This document shows, piece by piece, positions 21,167-30,532 of a DNA stretch of 64,000 nt. The translations under genes were made by a program, and so were the position numbers. The DNA is from Streptococcus mitis (lineage in GTDB: Bacteria; Bacillota; Bacilli; Lactobacillales; Streptococcaceae): positions 186,001 to 250,000 of the forward strand of contig NZ_RJOB01000002.1 in the NCBI RefSeq assembly GCF_003943935.1, in the 5' to 3' direction. Within the stretch, counting starts at the first letter, position 1. Each line of letters opens with the position of its first letter. The notes beneath the pieces were generated by a model. That model worked only from the letters and a program-made list of their open reading frames with translations, was not told the origin of the DNA and searched no databases.

Positions 21167-23119
21167 TTATGCTTGTGGTTTGCGTAGGTAACCATAGACA
21201 ACACCACTTACGATTGCTCCTACCAAGACAGAAACGAGGTAAAGAAGGGCATTTGAAGTAAGGGCGATAACGAAGATTCCTCCGTGTGGCGCCATGAGTT
21301 TGATACCAGTAAGACCAACGAGTCCACCTGCTACTGCTGAACCAAGGATGAAGCTTGGAATCGCACGAGCTGGGTCAGCGGCACCAAATGGAATTGCTCC
21401 CTCAGTAATAAATGACAAGCCCATGATGATATTTGTCAAACCAGAGTTACGTTCTTCCTTAGTAAATTTATCTTTGAAAAGAAGAGTTGCAACAAAGATG
21501 GCAAGTGGTGGCACCATTCCTCCAGCCATAACTGCTGCCATAGCTACAGAACCACCTGAAGAAACAGTTGCTGCAAGCGTACCTGTACCAAATACATAAG
21601 CCGCTTTATTGACTGGTCCACCCATATCAACAGCCATCATTCCACCAAGGACGATACCAAGAAGGACAGCTGAACCTCCTCCAAGACCGCCTAGGAAATC
21701 ATTCATAGCAGTGTTGATTGCTGCCATTGGGATGTTAACAGCTAGCATGACAAATCCTGTCAAGATTGTTCCAAGAAGTGGCAAGAGAAGGATTGATTTA
21801 GCACCTTCAAGTGAACGAGGAACTTTAACGTATTTCTTAATAGCAAGAACCAAGGCACCTGCGATAAATCCACCCACAAGGGCACCTAGGAAACCTGATG
21901 AGACACCTGCAAGAGTTGACGTTGCTTCACCACCTGCTGCATAAGGGATCTTACCAAAGGCAAACCCTTCTTTGGCAATAGCACCAGCCACGAAACCTGC
22001 TACCAAACCTGGTTTTTCAGCGATAGAGTAGGCAACATAACCTGCAAAGACTGGAAGCATCAAACCAAAGGCAGCTCCACCAATTTTCATGAACATCGAA
22101 GCTAGTTCATGGTAAGAACCAAGATTGCCAAGGTTTTCATTTGGAACACCCAAAGCACCGTCAATCAAGAAGGCAAGGGCAATCATGATACCACCACCGA
22201 TAACGAATGGCAACATTTGAGAAACACCACTCATCAAGTGTTTATAGAAGGCACCACCGATACTTTGTTTTTCATTGCTTGCTGTTGCAGCTTTGACACC
22301 GTTAGCAGCACGGTATACTTCCGCATTCCCAGAAAGAGCCAAGTTAATCAATTCTTCCGTCTTACGGATACCGTCTGCAACTGGACGATTGATCAATGGT
22401 TTGCCATCGAAACGATCCATTTCAACAGCCTTGTCTGCTGCGATGATAACAGCTTTAGCCTTACGAATGTCTTCCGCAGTTAGTTGGTTTCCAACACCGC
22501 TAGCACCGTTTGTTTCGACCTTGATCCCAACCCCCATTTCAGCAGCCACTTTTTGAAGGGCTTCTTGGGCCATGTAAGTGTGGGCAATACCTGTCGTACA
22601 AGCTGTGACAGCTACGATAAAGTCCCCAGATTCATTGGCAGGTGCTTGAACAGGTTCCTCAGTTTTTTCTGAAGCTTGGTCAAAAAGTTCGATAACTTGG
22701 TCAGCTGATGTTGCTTGACGAAGTTTATCAGCAAAACCGTCTTTCATCAAGTATTGAGATAATTCTGCCAAGGCTGCCAAGTGAGTGTCATTAGCACCTT
22801 CTGGAGCTGCAATCATGAAGAAGAGGTCAGTAGCTTGTCCATCCAAACTCTCATAGTCAACACCCTTGTTCGACTTAGCAAAAAGAACAGTCGCTTCTTT
22901 GACAGCAGCATTTTTGCTGTGAGGCATTGCGATTCCATCACCCAAACCTGTAGAAGTCAAGGATTCACGCGCCAAAATGCCTTCTTTAAAGGTTTCAAAA
23001 TCTGTCACATAACCGTGGTCTGTCAAACTTTTAATCATCTCGTCTATGACAGCTGTTTTTTCAGTTGCCTGCAAATCCAGCAACATGACATCTTTTCTCA
23101 ATAGGTCTTGAATTTTCAT
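21167..23119 (-). CDS. fruA: Fructose PTS transporter, EIIABC fused
   Basis: Takes up fructose and phosphorylates it to fructose 1-phosphate, using phosphate passed from HPr. The 650-residue protein has EIIA (residues ~1-150, phospho-His in GIAMPHSKN), EIIB (~165-265, phospho-Cys in VTACTTGIAHTYMA) and EIIC (~290-650, a multi-helix membrane domain with glycine-rich repeats, e.g. GGMMAVDMGGPVNKAAYVFG). The start overlaps the fruK stop by four bases (ATGA), so the operon fruR-fruK-fruA is translationally coupled. Confidence 0.95.
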   Translation of the reverse strand: MKIQDLLRKDVMLLDLQATEKTAVIDEMIKSLTDHGYVTDFETFKEGILARESLTSTGLGDGIAMPHSKNAAVKEATVLFAKSNKGVDYESLDGQATDLFFMIAAPEGANDTHLAALAELSQYLMKDGFADKLRQATSADQVIELFDQASEKTEEPVQAPANESGDFIVAVTACTTGIAHTYMAQEALQKVAAEMGVGIKVETNGASGVGNQLTAEDIRKAKAVIIAADKAVEMDRFDGKPLINRPVADGIRKTEELINLALSGNAEVYRAANGVKAATASNEKQSIGGAFYKHLMSGVSQMLPFVIGGGIMIALAFLIDGALGVPNENLGNLGSYHELASMFMKIGGAAFGLMLPVFAGYVAYSIAEKPGLVAGFVAGAIAKEGFAFGKIPYAAGGEATSTLAGVSSGFLGALVGGFIAGALVLAIKKYVKVPRSLEGAKSILLLPLLGTILTGFVMLAVNIPMAAINTAMNDFLGGLGGGSAVLLGIVLGGMMAVDMGGPVNKAAYVFGTGTLAATVSSGGSVAMAAVMAGGMVPPLAIFVATLLFKDKFTKEERNSGLTNIIMGLSFITEGAIPFGAADPARAIPSFILGSAVAGGLVGLTGIKLMAPHGGIFVIALTSNALLYLVSVLVGAIVSGVVYGYLRKPQA

Positions 23120-24027
23120 CTTTTTTCTACCTCAACTTTTTCATATATTTCTTTAATAAATTCCGCCGTTGCCAAGTCATCTGAGAAGGTGGTGGCCGTT
23201 CCGCAAGCCACTCCCCATTTGAAGGCTTCTACTGCGTCTTTGGATTTGACAAATTTACCTGTGAATCCAGCAACCATAGAATCACCAGCTCCAACTGAAT
23301 TTTTGACTGTCCCTTTGATTGGTTTGGCAAAGTATGCTCCCTCAGATGTGACAAGAAGGGCACCGTCACCAGCCATAGAGATAATGACGTTTTGAGCACC
23401 TTTAGCCAGTAACTCACGAGCATAGTTCTCTATTTCATCTAAACTTTCGAGTTTCACTCCAAAGATAGCTCCAAGTTCATGATTGTTCGGCTTGACCAAA
23501 AGTGGCTGGTAGTCCAAACTATCAATTAAGGTCTGTCCTTCAAAGTCACAAACCACTTGCGCACCCGTCTGGCGTGTCAAGGCAATTAGATCCTTGTAGA
23601 TGACATTACCTAGATTTTTAGCACTTGAACCTGCAAACACAACCGTATCTTCTGCTGTCAAACTAGATAAGATAGCTTTCAATTCTTCTAACTGAGCTGG
23701 TTCAACAGTTGGACCCGTTCCGTTGATTTCTGTTTCTTGGTCCGCTTTAATCTTAACATTGATACGAGTATCTTCTGCCACTTGAACAAAGCGTGTTTCA
23801 ATTTGCTCTTCTGCCAGAGTATCTGTGATAAATTTACCAGTAAAGCCACCGATAAATCCAGTCGCTGTATTTGGAATATCCAAACGTTTCAAGACACGAC
23901 TGACATTGATTCCTTTCCCACCAGCAAACTTATCATCACTATCCATTCGATTGACACTACCGACTTGAACTTGGTCCAAACGAACGATATAGTCAATGGA
24001 TGGATTGAGTGTGACTGTATAAATCAT
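23116..24027 (-). CDS. fruK: 1-phosphofructokinase
   Basis: Cytoplasmic PfkB-family kinase that turns fructose 1-phosphate into fructose 1,6-bisphosphate, linking FruA to glycolysis. The 303-residue protein has MIYTVTLNPSIDYIV, the signature GGKGINVSRVLKRL, and the catalytic NSVGAGDSMVAGF (anion hole and base Asp). It overlaps both neighbours by four bases. Confidence 0.95.
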   Translation of the reverse strand: MIYTVTLNPSIDYIVRLDQVQVGSVNRMDSDDKFAGGKGINVSRVLKRLDIPNTATGFIGGFTGKFITDTLAEEQIETRFVQVAEDTRINVKIKADQETEINGTGPTVEPAQLEELKAILSSLTAEDTVVFAGSSAKNLGNVIYKDLIALTRQTGAQVVCDFEGQTLIDSLDYQPLLVKPNNHELGAIFGVKLESLDEIENYARELLAKGAQNVIISMAGDGALLVTSEGAYFAKPIKGTVKNSVGAGDSMVAGFTGKFVKSKDAVEAFKWGVACGTATTFSDDLATAEFIKEIYEKVEVEKR

Positions 24028-24764
24028 ACTTCTATTACCTCCGTTTTCTCCTTAATAACCTGCAAGAGCTCATGCCCTTGACTTGTGATAACAATAGCTC
24101 GTTTGAGTGGAGCTACCTTAGCAAAGCAAGTTTGTCCAATTTTAGACGAATCCACCAAGACATAGGTCTGTTTGGCATTCTCCAAAATAGCTCGCTTCAC
24201 AGCTCCCTCCTCCATATCTGGAGTCGTATAATAACCATCGTCCACACCATTCATCCCGATAAAGGCACGGTCAAAGTGCAATTGGTTAATCTGGTTGAGA
24301 GCAACGCCCCCGATGCTAGCATCTGTCGCCATCTTGACACTTCCTCCAACCATGACCGTTGGAATCTGCTTTTCAACCAACTGAGCAGCATGATGAATCG
24401 AGTTGGTCACGACTGTAACATTCTTATTAACCAATTCATGAATCAAAAAAGCAGTTGTTGTTCCAGCATCGATAAAGATGACATCTTGTTCCTTGATGAG
24501 AGAGGCTGCTTTCTGAGCCAGCAACTTCTTTTCTTGAAGGTTTTTGACAGATTTTTCTTGAATGGTTTCTTCTTCCTGCAAGGAATGGGGCAATTCTGCT
24601 CCACCATGCACACGACGAAGCTTGTTTTCCGCTTCCAACTCATCCAAGTCTCTTCGAACCGTTGATTCTGAGGTTTCTAGCAAACTAACTAATTTTTCTA
24701 GAGAAACTACATGATGTTGATTTAACTCCTCTAAAATCAGTTGCTTCCGCTCTGTTTTTAACAC
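24024..24764 (-). CDS. fruR: DeoR-family repressor of the fructose operon
   Basis: A 246-residue DeoR-type regulator: N-terminal helix-turn-helix (about residues 6-56; STVRRDLDELEAENKLRRVHGGA is the family signature) and a C-terminal sugar-phosphate sensor domain (DAGTTTAFLI, MNGVDDGYYT). It likely senses fructose 1-phosphate. The start is a GTG (24762-24764) after AGGAGG, eight bases upstream. It is the first gene of fruR-fruK-fruA and so represses itself. Confidence 0.93.
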   Translation of the reverse strand: MLKTERKQLILEELNQHHVVSLEKLVSLLETSESTVRRDLDELEAENKLRRVHGGAELPHSLQEEETIQEKSVKNLQEKKLLAQKAASLIKEQDVIFIDAGTTTAFLIHELVNKNVTVVTNSIHHAAQLVEKQIPTVMVGGSVKMATDASIGGVALNQINQLHFDRAFIGMNGVDDGYYTTPDMEEGAVKRAILENAKQTYVLVDSSKIGQTCFAKVAPLKRAIVITSQGHELLQVIKEKTEVIEV

Positions 24765-24776
24765 CGAACCACCTCC

Positions 24777-24856
24777 TGTTATCGTTTACACTATTCATTC
24801 TATCACACTTTCTTTCAAAGTCAAGCATTTTTTATCATTTTCTTTCAAATTCTATC
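24777..24856 (-). promoter_or_regulatory. fru operon promoter with perfect cre and FruR-type repeats
   Basis: On the minus strand: TTGACT (24819-24824), 16 bases, TAGAAT (24797-24802). TGTAAACGATAACA (24777-24790) matches the cre consensus at every position and lies just downstream of the -10, the classic place for CcpA blockage. Two direct repeats, TTTGAAAGAAAATGATA and TTTGAAAGAAAGTGTGATA, lie upstream of the -35 and in the spacer; they are likely FruR operators by analogy with other fru operons. Confidence 0.75.
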
Positions 24857-24925
24857 ATTTTTCTTATTTCCAGAATTTTTATTGCAAGATAAGAGCCTTT
24901 ATGGTAGACTATTTGAGTAAGTATT

Positions 24926-25013
24926 GGAAGATTACTCAAGAGGCTTAAGAGGCCGTGTTGGAAACGCGGTAGGCGTGTAACAGCGTGCGTGGGTTCGAAT
25001 CCCATGTCTTCCG
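24926..25013 (+). tRNA. tRNA-Ser (anticodon GGA)
   Basis: An 88-base class II tRNA. The acceptor arms GGAAGAT and GTCTTCC pair (one G-U), the anticodon stem-loop is CCGTG-TTGGAAA-CGCGG with anticodon GGA, a long variable arm follows, and the T-arm is GTGGG-TTCGAAT-CCCAT. The 3' CCA is not encoded. It stands alone, and a hairpin-bearing repeat starts 17 bases downstream and probably ends its transcript. Confidence 0.95.
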
Positions 25014-25029
25014 TAGAGAATTACCAGAA

Positions 25030-25152
25030 GCTGGGCAAAACTCAATTTCAGTAGAAAATGAAGTAAATCTTCCCACAAAAAAATGCATAGTATCAAGTTT
25101 TTTCAACACCTGATACTATGCATTTTTTTGATTTTAAAGACTTTTTCCCAGC
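25030..25152. repeat. MITE-like hairpin repeat, copy 1
   Basis: A 123-base element with terminal inverted repeats (GCTGGGCAAAACTCA at one end, reverse complement of GCTGGGAAAAAGTCT at the other) and a central stem AATGCATAGTATCA / TGATACTATGCATT flanked by T-runs on both strands. Copies 2 (40579-40692) and 3 (51030-51152) lie in inverted orientation. No coding capacity. The central hairpin could act as a bidirectional terminator, here for tRNA-Ser. Confidence 0.75.
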
Positions 25153-25207
25153 CCCGTTTTTTGCTATTTTCGAAGTGATCTTTTTGACCAGTCCTATACA
25201 TCATTTT

Positions 25208-25404
25208 TATACTCAACGAAAATCAAAGAGCAAACTAGGAAACTAACCGCAGGTTGCTCAAAGTACAGCTTTGAGGTTGCAGATAAAACTGACGAAGTCA
25301 GCTCAAAACACTGTTTTGAGGTTGTGGATAGAACTGACGAAGTCAGTAACCATATCTACGATAAGGTGAAGCTGACGTGGTTTGAAGAGATTTTCTAAAA
25401 GTAT
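25208..25404 (-). repeat. BOX element (A-B-C type)
   Basis: Contains the recognisable BOX modules read on the minus strand: boxA at 25365-25404 (GACGTGGTTTGAAGAG and neighbours on the plus strand), a boxB module (AACTGACGAAGTCAG with CTGTTTTGAGGTTG) and boxC at 25208-25300 (ACTCAACGAAAATCAAAGAG, CGCAGGTTGCTCAAAGTAC). BOX elements are mobile, intergenic repeats typical of pneumococcus and close relatives. The 216 bases between it and pdxT hold nothing recognised. Confidence 0.88.
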
Positions 25405-25620
25405 TAAGCAGTATAGAATAGTATTTTAACTCCATCCTCTAAAGTGCCTTTCAATAAAAGACACTTGAACACCATATTCAGTATATAAGCTCTATACCCT
25501 AAGTCAAAACGATCATTCTTTTCTAATTTATCGTAAATAAATATAAATTCACAGAATGCTGTCAGATGACTTAAAAATGATTTTTTGGAAAAAGCGAATC
25601 GAAACTTGATTTATCACTTT

Positions 25621-26208
25621 TTATTCCACTATCTTTTCTTTACACATATTGAGAAAGTACTGGTGCAAACGCACATCATCAGTCAATTCTGGATGAAAAG
25701 AAGTTACCAGCATATTTTTTTCTTGGGCTGCAACAATTTGATTATCCACTGTTGCTAGAATTTCTACACCTTCTCCAACACTACTGATAATCGGACCACG
25801 GATAAAGGTCATTGGAATCTTACCAACTCCCTTACATTCTGCTTCCGTATAGAAACTCCCTAGTTGGCGCCCATAGGCATTACGCTCGACCACCATATCC
25901 ATAGTTCCAAGATGACTTTCTTTCTGAGAAATGATTTCCTTAGCCAGCAAAATCAAGCCCGCACAGGTCCCAAACACTGGTAAGCCAGATAGAATTTCTT
26001 CTCGGATAGGAATCAGCATATCCTGATCTCGTAAGAGCTTGCCCATAGTTGTAGACTCACCACCAGGCAAAATCAAACCCGACAAGTCACTCTGATCTTG
26101 CTGAAAATCATCTAGATTTCTGATTTCGACATTGTCTACGCCCAATTTATCTAGTACTTTTGCATGTTCTGCAAAGGCACCTTGCAAGGCCAATATTCCG
26201 ATTTTCAT
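25621..26208 (-). CDS. pdxT: Pyridoxal 5'-phosphate synthase, glutaminase subunit
   Basis: Class I glutamine amidotransferase that releases ammonia from glutamine and channels it to PdxS. The 195-residue protein has the oxyanion [13 protein letters not shown], nucleophile Cys in [12 protein letters not shown] and the His-Glu pair in SFHPELTDD. It directly follows pdxS (stop at 26209, start at 26208). Confidence 0.96.
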   Translation of the reverse strand: MKIGILALQGAFAEHAKVLDKLGVDNVEIRNLDDFQQDQSDLSGLILPGGESTTMGKLLRDQDMLIPIREEILSGLPVFGTCAGLILLAKEIISQKESHLGTMDMVVERNAYGRQLGSFYTEAECKGVGKIPMTFIRGPIISSVGEGVEILATVDNQIVAAQEKNMLVTSFHPELTDDVRLHQYFLNMCKEKIVE

Positions 26209-27084
26209 CTATTTCCCTCGCTCAGCCATGAGAATTTGGATTTCATTTTCATTGATACCAACCATGGCTTCTCCTAAATCTTCAGAGATTTGAGCTAGAA
26301 TTTGAGGATTTTGGAAATTGGTTACCGCCTTAACAATAGCACTCGCCCGTTTAACAGGATCTCCTGACTTGAAAATACCTGAACCGACAAAGACACCTTC
26401 TGCACCTAGCTGCATCATGAGAGCAGCATCTGCAGGTGTTGCTACACCGCCTGCTGCGAAGTTCACGACTGGTAGTTTTCCATGTTCGTGAACGTATTGA
26501 ACTAATTCTACAGGTACTTGGAGTTCTTTTGCTGCGACATAGAGTTCGTCTTCACGTAGATTTTGAATGCGACGGATTTCTTGATTCATCATACGCATAT
26601 GACGAACAGCTTGGACAATATCTCCTGTACCCGGTTCTCCTTTTGTACGAATCATAGAAGCACCTTCAGCGATACGACGTAAGGCTTCACCCAAGTCCTT
26701 AGCTCCACAGACAAAAGGTACTTGGAATTCTTTCTTATCCACATGGAAACGATCGTCAGCTGGAGATAAAACTTCACTCTCATCGATATAGTCAATCTCA
26801 ATAGCCTCTAAAATCTGAGCTTCAACAAAATGCCCGATTCTGACCTTGGCCATCACTGGGATGCTAACCGCTTCTTGGATTTCCTTGATCATCTTTGGAT
26901 CACTCATACGAGAAACACCACCAGCTGCACGAATATCAGCTGGAATCCGCTCCAAGGCCATCACAGCTGCCGCACCAGCAGCCTCTGCAATACGAGCTTG
27001 TTCAGGGTTCTGGACATCCATGATAACCCCACCCTTGAGCATCTGCGCCAAGTTTTTATTTAATTCATAACGATTTTCAGTCAT
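26209..27084 (-). CDS. pdxS: Pyridoxal 5'-phosphate synthase, synthase subunit
   Basis: Makes pyridoxal 5'-phosphate from ribose 5-phosphate, glyceraldehyde 3-phosphate and ammonia; forms a dodecamer with PdxT. The protein is highly conserved: [22 protein letters not shown], the catalytic Lys in [15 protein letters not shown], and [21 protein letters not shown] use the ATG at 27082-27084 ([11 protein letters not shown], 291 residues), which follows GAGGAT, rather than the ATG twelve codons upstream. The pathway supplies cofactor for PLP enzymes such as the one at 425-1705. Confidence 0.96.
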   Translation of the reverse strand: MTENRYELNKNLAQMLKGGVIMDVQNPEQARIAEAAGAAAVMALERIPADIRAAGGVSRMSDPKMIKEIQEAVSIPVMAKVRIGHFVEAQILEAIEIDYIDESEVLSPADDRFHVDKKEFQVPFVCGAKDLGEALRRIAEGASMIRTKGEPGTGDIVQAVRHMRMMNQEIRRIQNLREDELYVAAKELQVPVELVQYVHEHGKLPVVNFAAGGVATPADAALMMQLGAEGVFVGSGIFKSGDPVKRASAIVKAVTNFQNPQILAQISEDLGEAMVGINENEIQILMAERGK

Positions 27085-27193
27085 TTCTTTATCCTCATTA
27101 TTTGTATTGGTAGCTACCATTTCATTTTAAGTCAGAACAGAATGAATCACAAGATAAAAAAATCGTAATTGTGTGGGGACAAATCATCTAAAA

Positions 27194-27226
27194 AACTATC
27201 TGACCTTAACTTAAGGCCAGATAGTT
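27194..27226 (-). terminator. nox terminator
   Basis: On the minus strand AACTATCTGGCCTT-aagtt-AAGGTCAGATAGTT followed by TTTTAG, shortly after the nox stop. Confidence 0.85.
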
Positions 27227-27235
27227 CATCAAATT

Positions 27236-28615
27236 TTATTTTTCAGCTGTAAGTGCAGCCATTGTGATGTAGTTGTAAGGTTTGTTGAAGTGTGGCAAGA
27301 AGAAGAGGTCTGTCAATGCCAATTTATCAATTGTCACATGCTCTTGGATAGCAAGTGAGAACATGTGGATTCCCATGCTAATTGCAATATCATGTGAAAC
27401 CATTTGGGCACCAAGAATTTCACGACTATCTTTGTCAAAGACAATCTTAATCGCTACTTCATGGTTATCATGTTTCATGAATTCTGGTTTTTGTAGATCG
27501 TTAAAGCCTGTTTCAGTTGCATTGTAACCAGCAGCTTTTGCTTTTTCAAGTGTCAAACCAGTTGAAACCATGTGAAGACCATAGATTGAGATACCGTTTG
27601 AACCTTGAACACCGATTCCTTCCAATTCATGTCCACAAGCGTTGTAAGCACCAACAATACCAGTACGAACAGCGTTTGAAGCAAGAGCGATGTAACTAGT
27701 TTCTTTACGAGCATTGTCATAGACAGTTGCACAATCACCAACGGCAAATACACCTGGGATAGATGTTTCTTGTTTCTTGTCTACAAGGAAGGCACCGTTG
27801 CGGAAGAGTTCAATCTTACCATCAGCAAGGGCTGTGTTTGGACGGAAACCAACTGCAAGGATAACCATGTCTACATCGAAAGTCTCTTTATCAGTAATCA
27901 AGCGTTCAACTTTACCGTCACCTTCGATTGCTTTAACAGTTTGACCAAGAGCCAAACGGATGTTGTGGTCTTCCAAGTTCTTGGCCATCATTTGTGTGAA
28001 GTCTTTGTCATAGTAACCGTTCAAGACAGTATCTACAATATCAACAAGCACAACTTCTTTTCCAAGACGTTCAAAGGCTTCAGCAAGTTCAACACCGATA
28101 TAACCACCACCAACAACAGCGATACGATCAAGGTGTTTACTCTTGTCAGCAAGCTTATTGATAACTTCTTCAGCGTTTTGGTACAATTTAACGAATTGTA
28201 CGTTTTCAAGAGTTGCTTTAAATTCGCGGTTTCCTTTAACAATTTCAACACCTTCGATTGGTGGCAAGATTGGTGTAGAACCTGTAGCGAAAATCAATTT
28301 CTCGTATGATTCTTTGTGCTCTTTTCCTTCAACTTCTGCTGTAACTACTTTGTTATCATAGTCGATTGAAAGAACTGGTGAGTTCATGTAAACCTTAGCA
28401 CCTTTAGCTTCCAATTTTTCTTTATCAGAATAGAACAAGCCTTCAGCACCGTCAATTTGTTCCCCAATCCAAAGGGCCATTCCACATCCTAGGAAAGAGA
28501 TGTTAGAGTTTTGGTCAAATACAACGATTTCGTTCTCATTCCCAAAATTATCCAACATAGTATTAATACATGCTGTACCAGCGTGGTTAGCACCAACTAC
28601 AACGATTTTACTCAT
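27236..28615 (-). CDS. nox: NADH oxidase, water-forming
   Basis: Flavoprotein that reduces O2 to water with two NADH, regenerating NAD+ and removing oxygen without making peroxide. The 459-residue protein belongs to the FAD-dependent pyridine nucleotide-disulfide family: N-terminal FAD motif [12 protein letters not shown], redox Cys44 in [12 protein letters not shown] (used as a sulfenic acid), NAD motif [15 protein letters not shown], second FAD motif [11 protein letters not shown]. It is transcribed divergently from apbE, with a cre site over its promoter. Confidence 0.95.
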   Translation of the reverse strand: MSKIVVVGANHAGTACINTMLDNFGNENEIVVFDQNSNISFLGCGMALWIGEQIDGAEGLFYSDKEKLEAKGAKVYMNSPVLSIDYDNKVVTAEVEGKEHKESYEKLIFATGSTPILPPIEGVEIVKGNREFKATLENVQFVKLYQNAEEVINKLADKSKHLDRIAVVGGGYIGVELAEAFERLGKEVVLVDIVDTVLNGYYDKDFTQMMAKNLEDHNIRLALGQTVKAIEGDGKVERLITDKETFDVDMVILAVGFRPNTALADGKIELFRNGAFLVDKKQETSIPGVFAVGDCATVYDNARKETSYIALASNAVRTGIVGAYNACGHELEGIGVQGSNGISIYGLHMVSTGLTLEKAKAAGYNATETGFNDLQKPEFMKHDNHEVAIKIVFDKDSREILGAQMVSHDIAISMGIHMFSLAIQEHVTIDKLALTDLFFLPHFNKPYNYITMAALTAEK

Positions 28616-28653
28616 AGAAAAATTCCTACCTTCAATTTTAAATTTACTCTTCT

Positions 28654-28682
28654 AGTATAACATTTACTGTTAGCGTTTACAA
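28654..28682 (-). promoter_or_regulatory. nox promoter with overlapping cre
   Basis: On the minus strand: TTGTAA (28677-28682), 17 bases, TATACT (28654-28659) with a TG two bases before it. The near-perfect cre TGTTAGCGTTTACA (28668-28681, plus strand) covers the -35 and spacer, so CcpA would repress nox in excess sugar. Confidence 0.7.
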
Positions 28683-28804
28683 GAGTTTTGCTAATTTTCC
28701 CGATTTTTTTGTAAAAAAATGTAAATAATTTGTATTTTATCATTCTTTCTTACAATTATTCTTTATTTTCTGAGCATATTTCTTGACAACTTTACAAATT
28801 TTAT

Positions 28805-28833
28805 TTGTGAAAACGCTGACTTTATGGTATGCT
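28805..28833 (+). promoter_or_regulatory. Candidate apbE promoter with cre-like site
   Basis: TTGTGA (28805-28810), 17 bases, TATGCT (28828-28833) with TGG before the -10. TGAAAACGCTGACT (28808-28821) resembles a cre and overlaps the -35. The 5' leader would be about 85 bases. The whole 310-base gap between nox and apbE is AT-rich and otherwise featureless. Confidence 0.5.
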
Positions 28834-28925
28834 AATATCATGGAAAGAAATTGTAAGGGGTTAAATTTAATATAAATTTACAATATTTCAACCTTCTTTT
28901 CACATAAGAGAAAGGAGTTGGTAGC

Positions 28926-29849
28926 TTGCCTCTTAGTTCACATTCCGAACGGCTAATGGGGACTACTATCACTATTTCATTAGTAGATGAGCGAGCCGAT
29001 ATCTTGCTTCAAAAATCCTTTGATTTACTCAAAGAGCTAGAATACCGCTTCAATGCCAATAGCCAAGAATCTGAGTTGATGGAGATCAATTATCAAGCTG
29101 GAATAGCTCCAGTCAAAGTTCATCCAGACCTGTTTGAACTGCTTGCACTTGGATTAGAGCATAGCCTAGCGCCCTCTAGCCATCTCAACATCAGTATTGG
29201 TCCCTTAATTCAAACCTGGCGTATCGGTTTTTCAGATGCCAAAGTGGCCCAACCCCAAGAAATTGAATCGGTGCTCCCTTTAATCAATCCTCATTATATC
29301 GAGTTAGATTCTTCCACTTCCACTGTGTTTTTAAAACAAAAAGGAATGAAGATCGATCTTGGTTGTTTAGCCAAGGGTTATAGTGCGGATAAAGTTGCCC
29401 AATTTCTGAGAGAAGAAGGAGTGACATCTGCCTTGATTAATCTGGGAGGGAATATCCTGACCATTGGAAAAAATCAGGCAAGAGGGGATCAGCCTTGGCA
29501 AATTGGGATTCAAGACCCAGCCAATCCTAGGGGAAATCACTTAATGACCATCCCTGTTGTCAATCAATCTGTCGTGACTTCAGGCATTTATGAACGTCAC
29601 CTGACAGTCGACGGAAAAGATTACCATCATATTTTTGACAGTCAAACAGGATATCCTGTTGAAACGGAACTAGCTAGTCTAACAATCATCTCTGATAAAT
29701 CAGTTGATGGTGAAATCTGGACAACTCGTCTATTTGGAGAAAGACCTGCTGCTATCCTCTGGCAAGTCGAAAGTTTGGAGGGCATCGAAGCCATCCTAAT
29801 CGATAAGGAAGGTCACCTAAGCTGTTCTTCAGGAATTCCTACTCTATAG
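28926..29849 (+). CDS. apbE: FAD:protein FMN transferase (ApbE), cytoplasmic type
   Basis: Transfers FMN from FAD onto a Ser/Thr of a target protein through a phosphoester bond (flavinylation). The 307-residue protein starts with TTG at 28926, eight bases after AAAGGAG. ApbE features: MGTTITISLVDERA near the N-terminus, KIDLGCLAKGYSADKVAQFL, INLGGNILTIG, and HHIFDSQTGYPVE. There is no signal peptide or lipobox, so the enzyme should act in the cytoplasm, unlike the exported ApbE types. It is first in a run with two FMN-reductase genes, the second of which ends in two flavinylation-type motifs: the likely substrate. Confidence 0.9.
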   Translation: MPLSSHSERLMGTTITISLVDERADILLQKSFDLLKELEYRFNANSQESELMEINYQAGIAPVKVHPDLFELLALGLEHSLAPSSHLNISIGPLIQTWRIGFSDAKVAQPQEIESVLPLINPHYIELDSSTSTVFLKQKGMKIDLGCLAKGYSADKVAQFLREEGVTSALINLGGNILTIGKNQARGDQPWQIGIQDPANPRGNHLMTIPVVNQSVVTSGIYERHLTVDGKDYHHIFDSQTGYPVETELASLTIISDKSVDGEIWTTRLFGERPAAILWQVESLEGIEAILIDKEGHLSCSSGIPTL

Positions 29850-29908
29850 AAACAGATGTTTCAATGGAGTTTTAAAATCGTATTATGTAAAAAGAGAAAG
29901 GAAATCTC

Positions 29909-30514
29909 ATGTTAAAACTTATTGCTATTGTTGGAACAAATTCAAAACGTTCTACAAACCGTCAATTGCTTCAATACATGCAAAAACACTTTGCTGAAAA
30001 AGCTGAAATTGAACTTGTTGAAATTAAAGACATTCCTGTCTTCAATAAACCAGCTGACAAGCAAGTACCTGTTGAAATTTTAGAAATTGCTGCTAAAATT
30101 GAAGAGGCAGATGGCGTTATTATCGGTACTCCTGAGTATGACCACTCTATTCCAGCTGTTTTAATGAGCGCTCTTGCTTGGTTGTCATACGGTATTTACC
30201 CACTTTTGAACAAACCAATCATGATTACGGGTGCTTCTTACGGTACACTTGGTTCATCACGTGCCCAATTACAACTTCGCCAAATCTTGAATGCTCCAGA
30301 AATTAAAGCTAGTGTCCTTCCAGATGAATTCTTGCTTTCACATTCTCTTCAAGCCTTCAACCCAAGTGGAGACCTAGTAGATCTTGATGTTATCAAAAAA
30401 CTGGATGCTACTTTTGACGACTACCGTATCTTTGTAAAAATCACAGAAAAATTGCGTAATGCACAAGCACTACTTCGTAAAGATGCAGAAGACTTTGACT
30501 GGGAAAATTTGTAA
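29909..30514 (+). CDS. NAD(P)H-dependent FMN reductase, flavodoxin fold
   Basis: A 201-residue protein of the NADPH-dependent FMN reductase family. The FMN phosphate loop is GTNSKRSTNRQLL and the isoalloxazine-binding stretch GTPEYDHSIPAVLMSALAWLSYG. The ribosome site AAAGGA precedes the ATG. It lies 59 bases after apbE and 18 bases before a longer paralogue (30533-31777) whose N-terminal half has the same motifs in the same order. It may form a heterodimer with that protein or pass electrons to it; this is inferred. Confidence 0.88.
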   Translation: MLKLIAIVGTNSKRSTNRQLLQYMQKHFAEKAEIELVEIKDIPVFNKPADKQVPVEILEIAAKIEEADGVIIGTPEYDHSIPAVLMSALAWLSYGIYPLLNKPIMITGASYGTLGSSRAQLQLRQILNAPEIKASVLPDEFLLSHSLQAFNPSGDLVDLDVIKKLDATFDDYRIFVKITEKLRNAQALLRKDAEDFDWENL

Positions 30515-30532
30515 GATAGGAGACCAAAAAGA

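Noticed and set aside
24926..25152. Integrated element using tRNA-Ser as attachment site
   Set aside because: No repeat of the tRNA 3' end was seen downstream and no integrase is present; only the short MITE-like repeat follows.
25208..25404. CRISPR array, because of repeated short units
   Set aside because: The repeats are BOX modules; there are no regular spacers and no cas genes.
28783..28788. TTGACA as -35 for apbE
   Set aside because: No -10-like sequence lies 16-18 bases downstream; the TTGTGA/TATGCT pair fits better.
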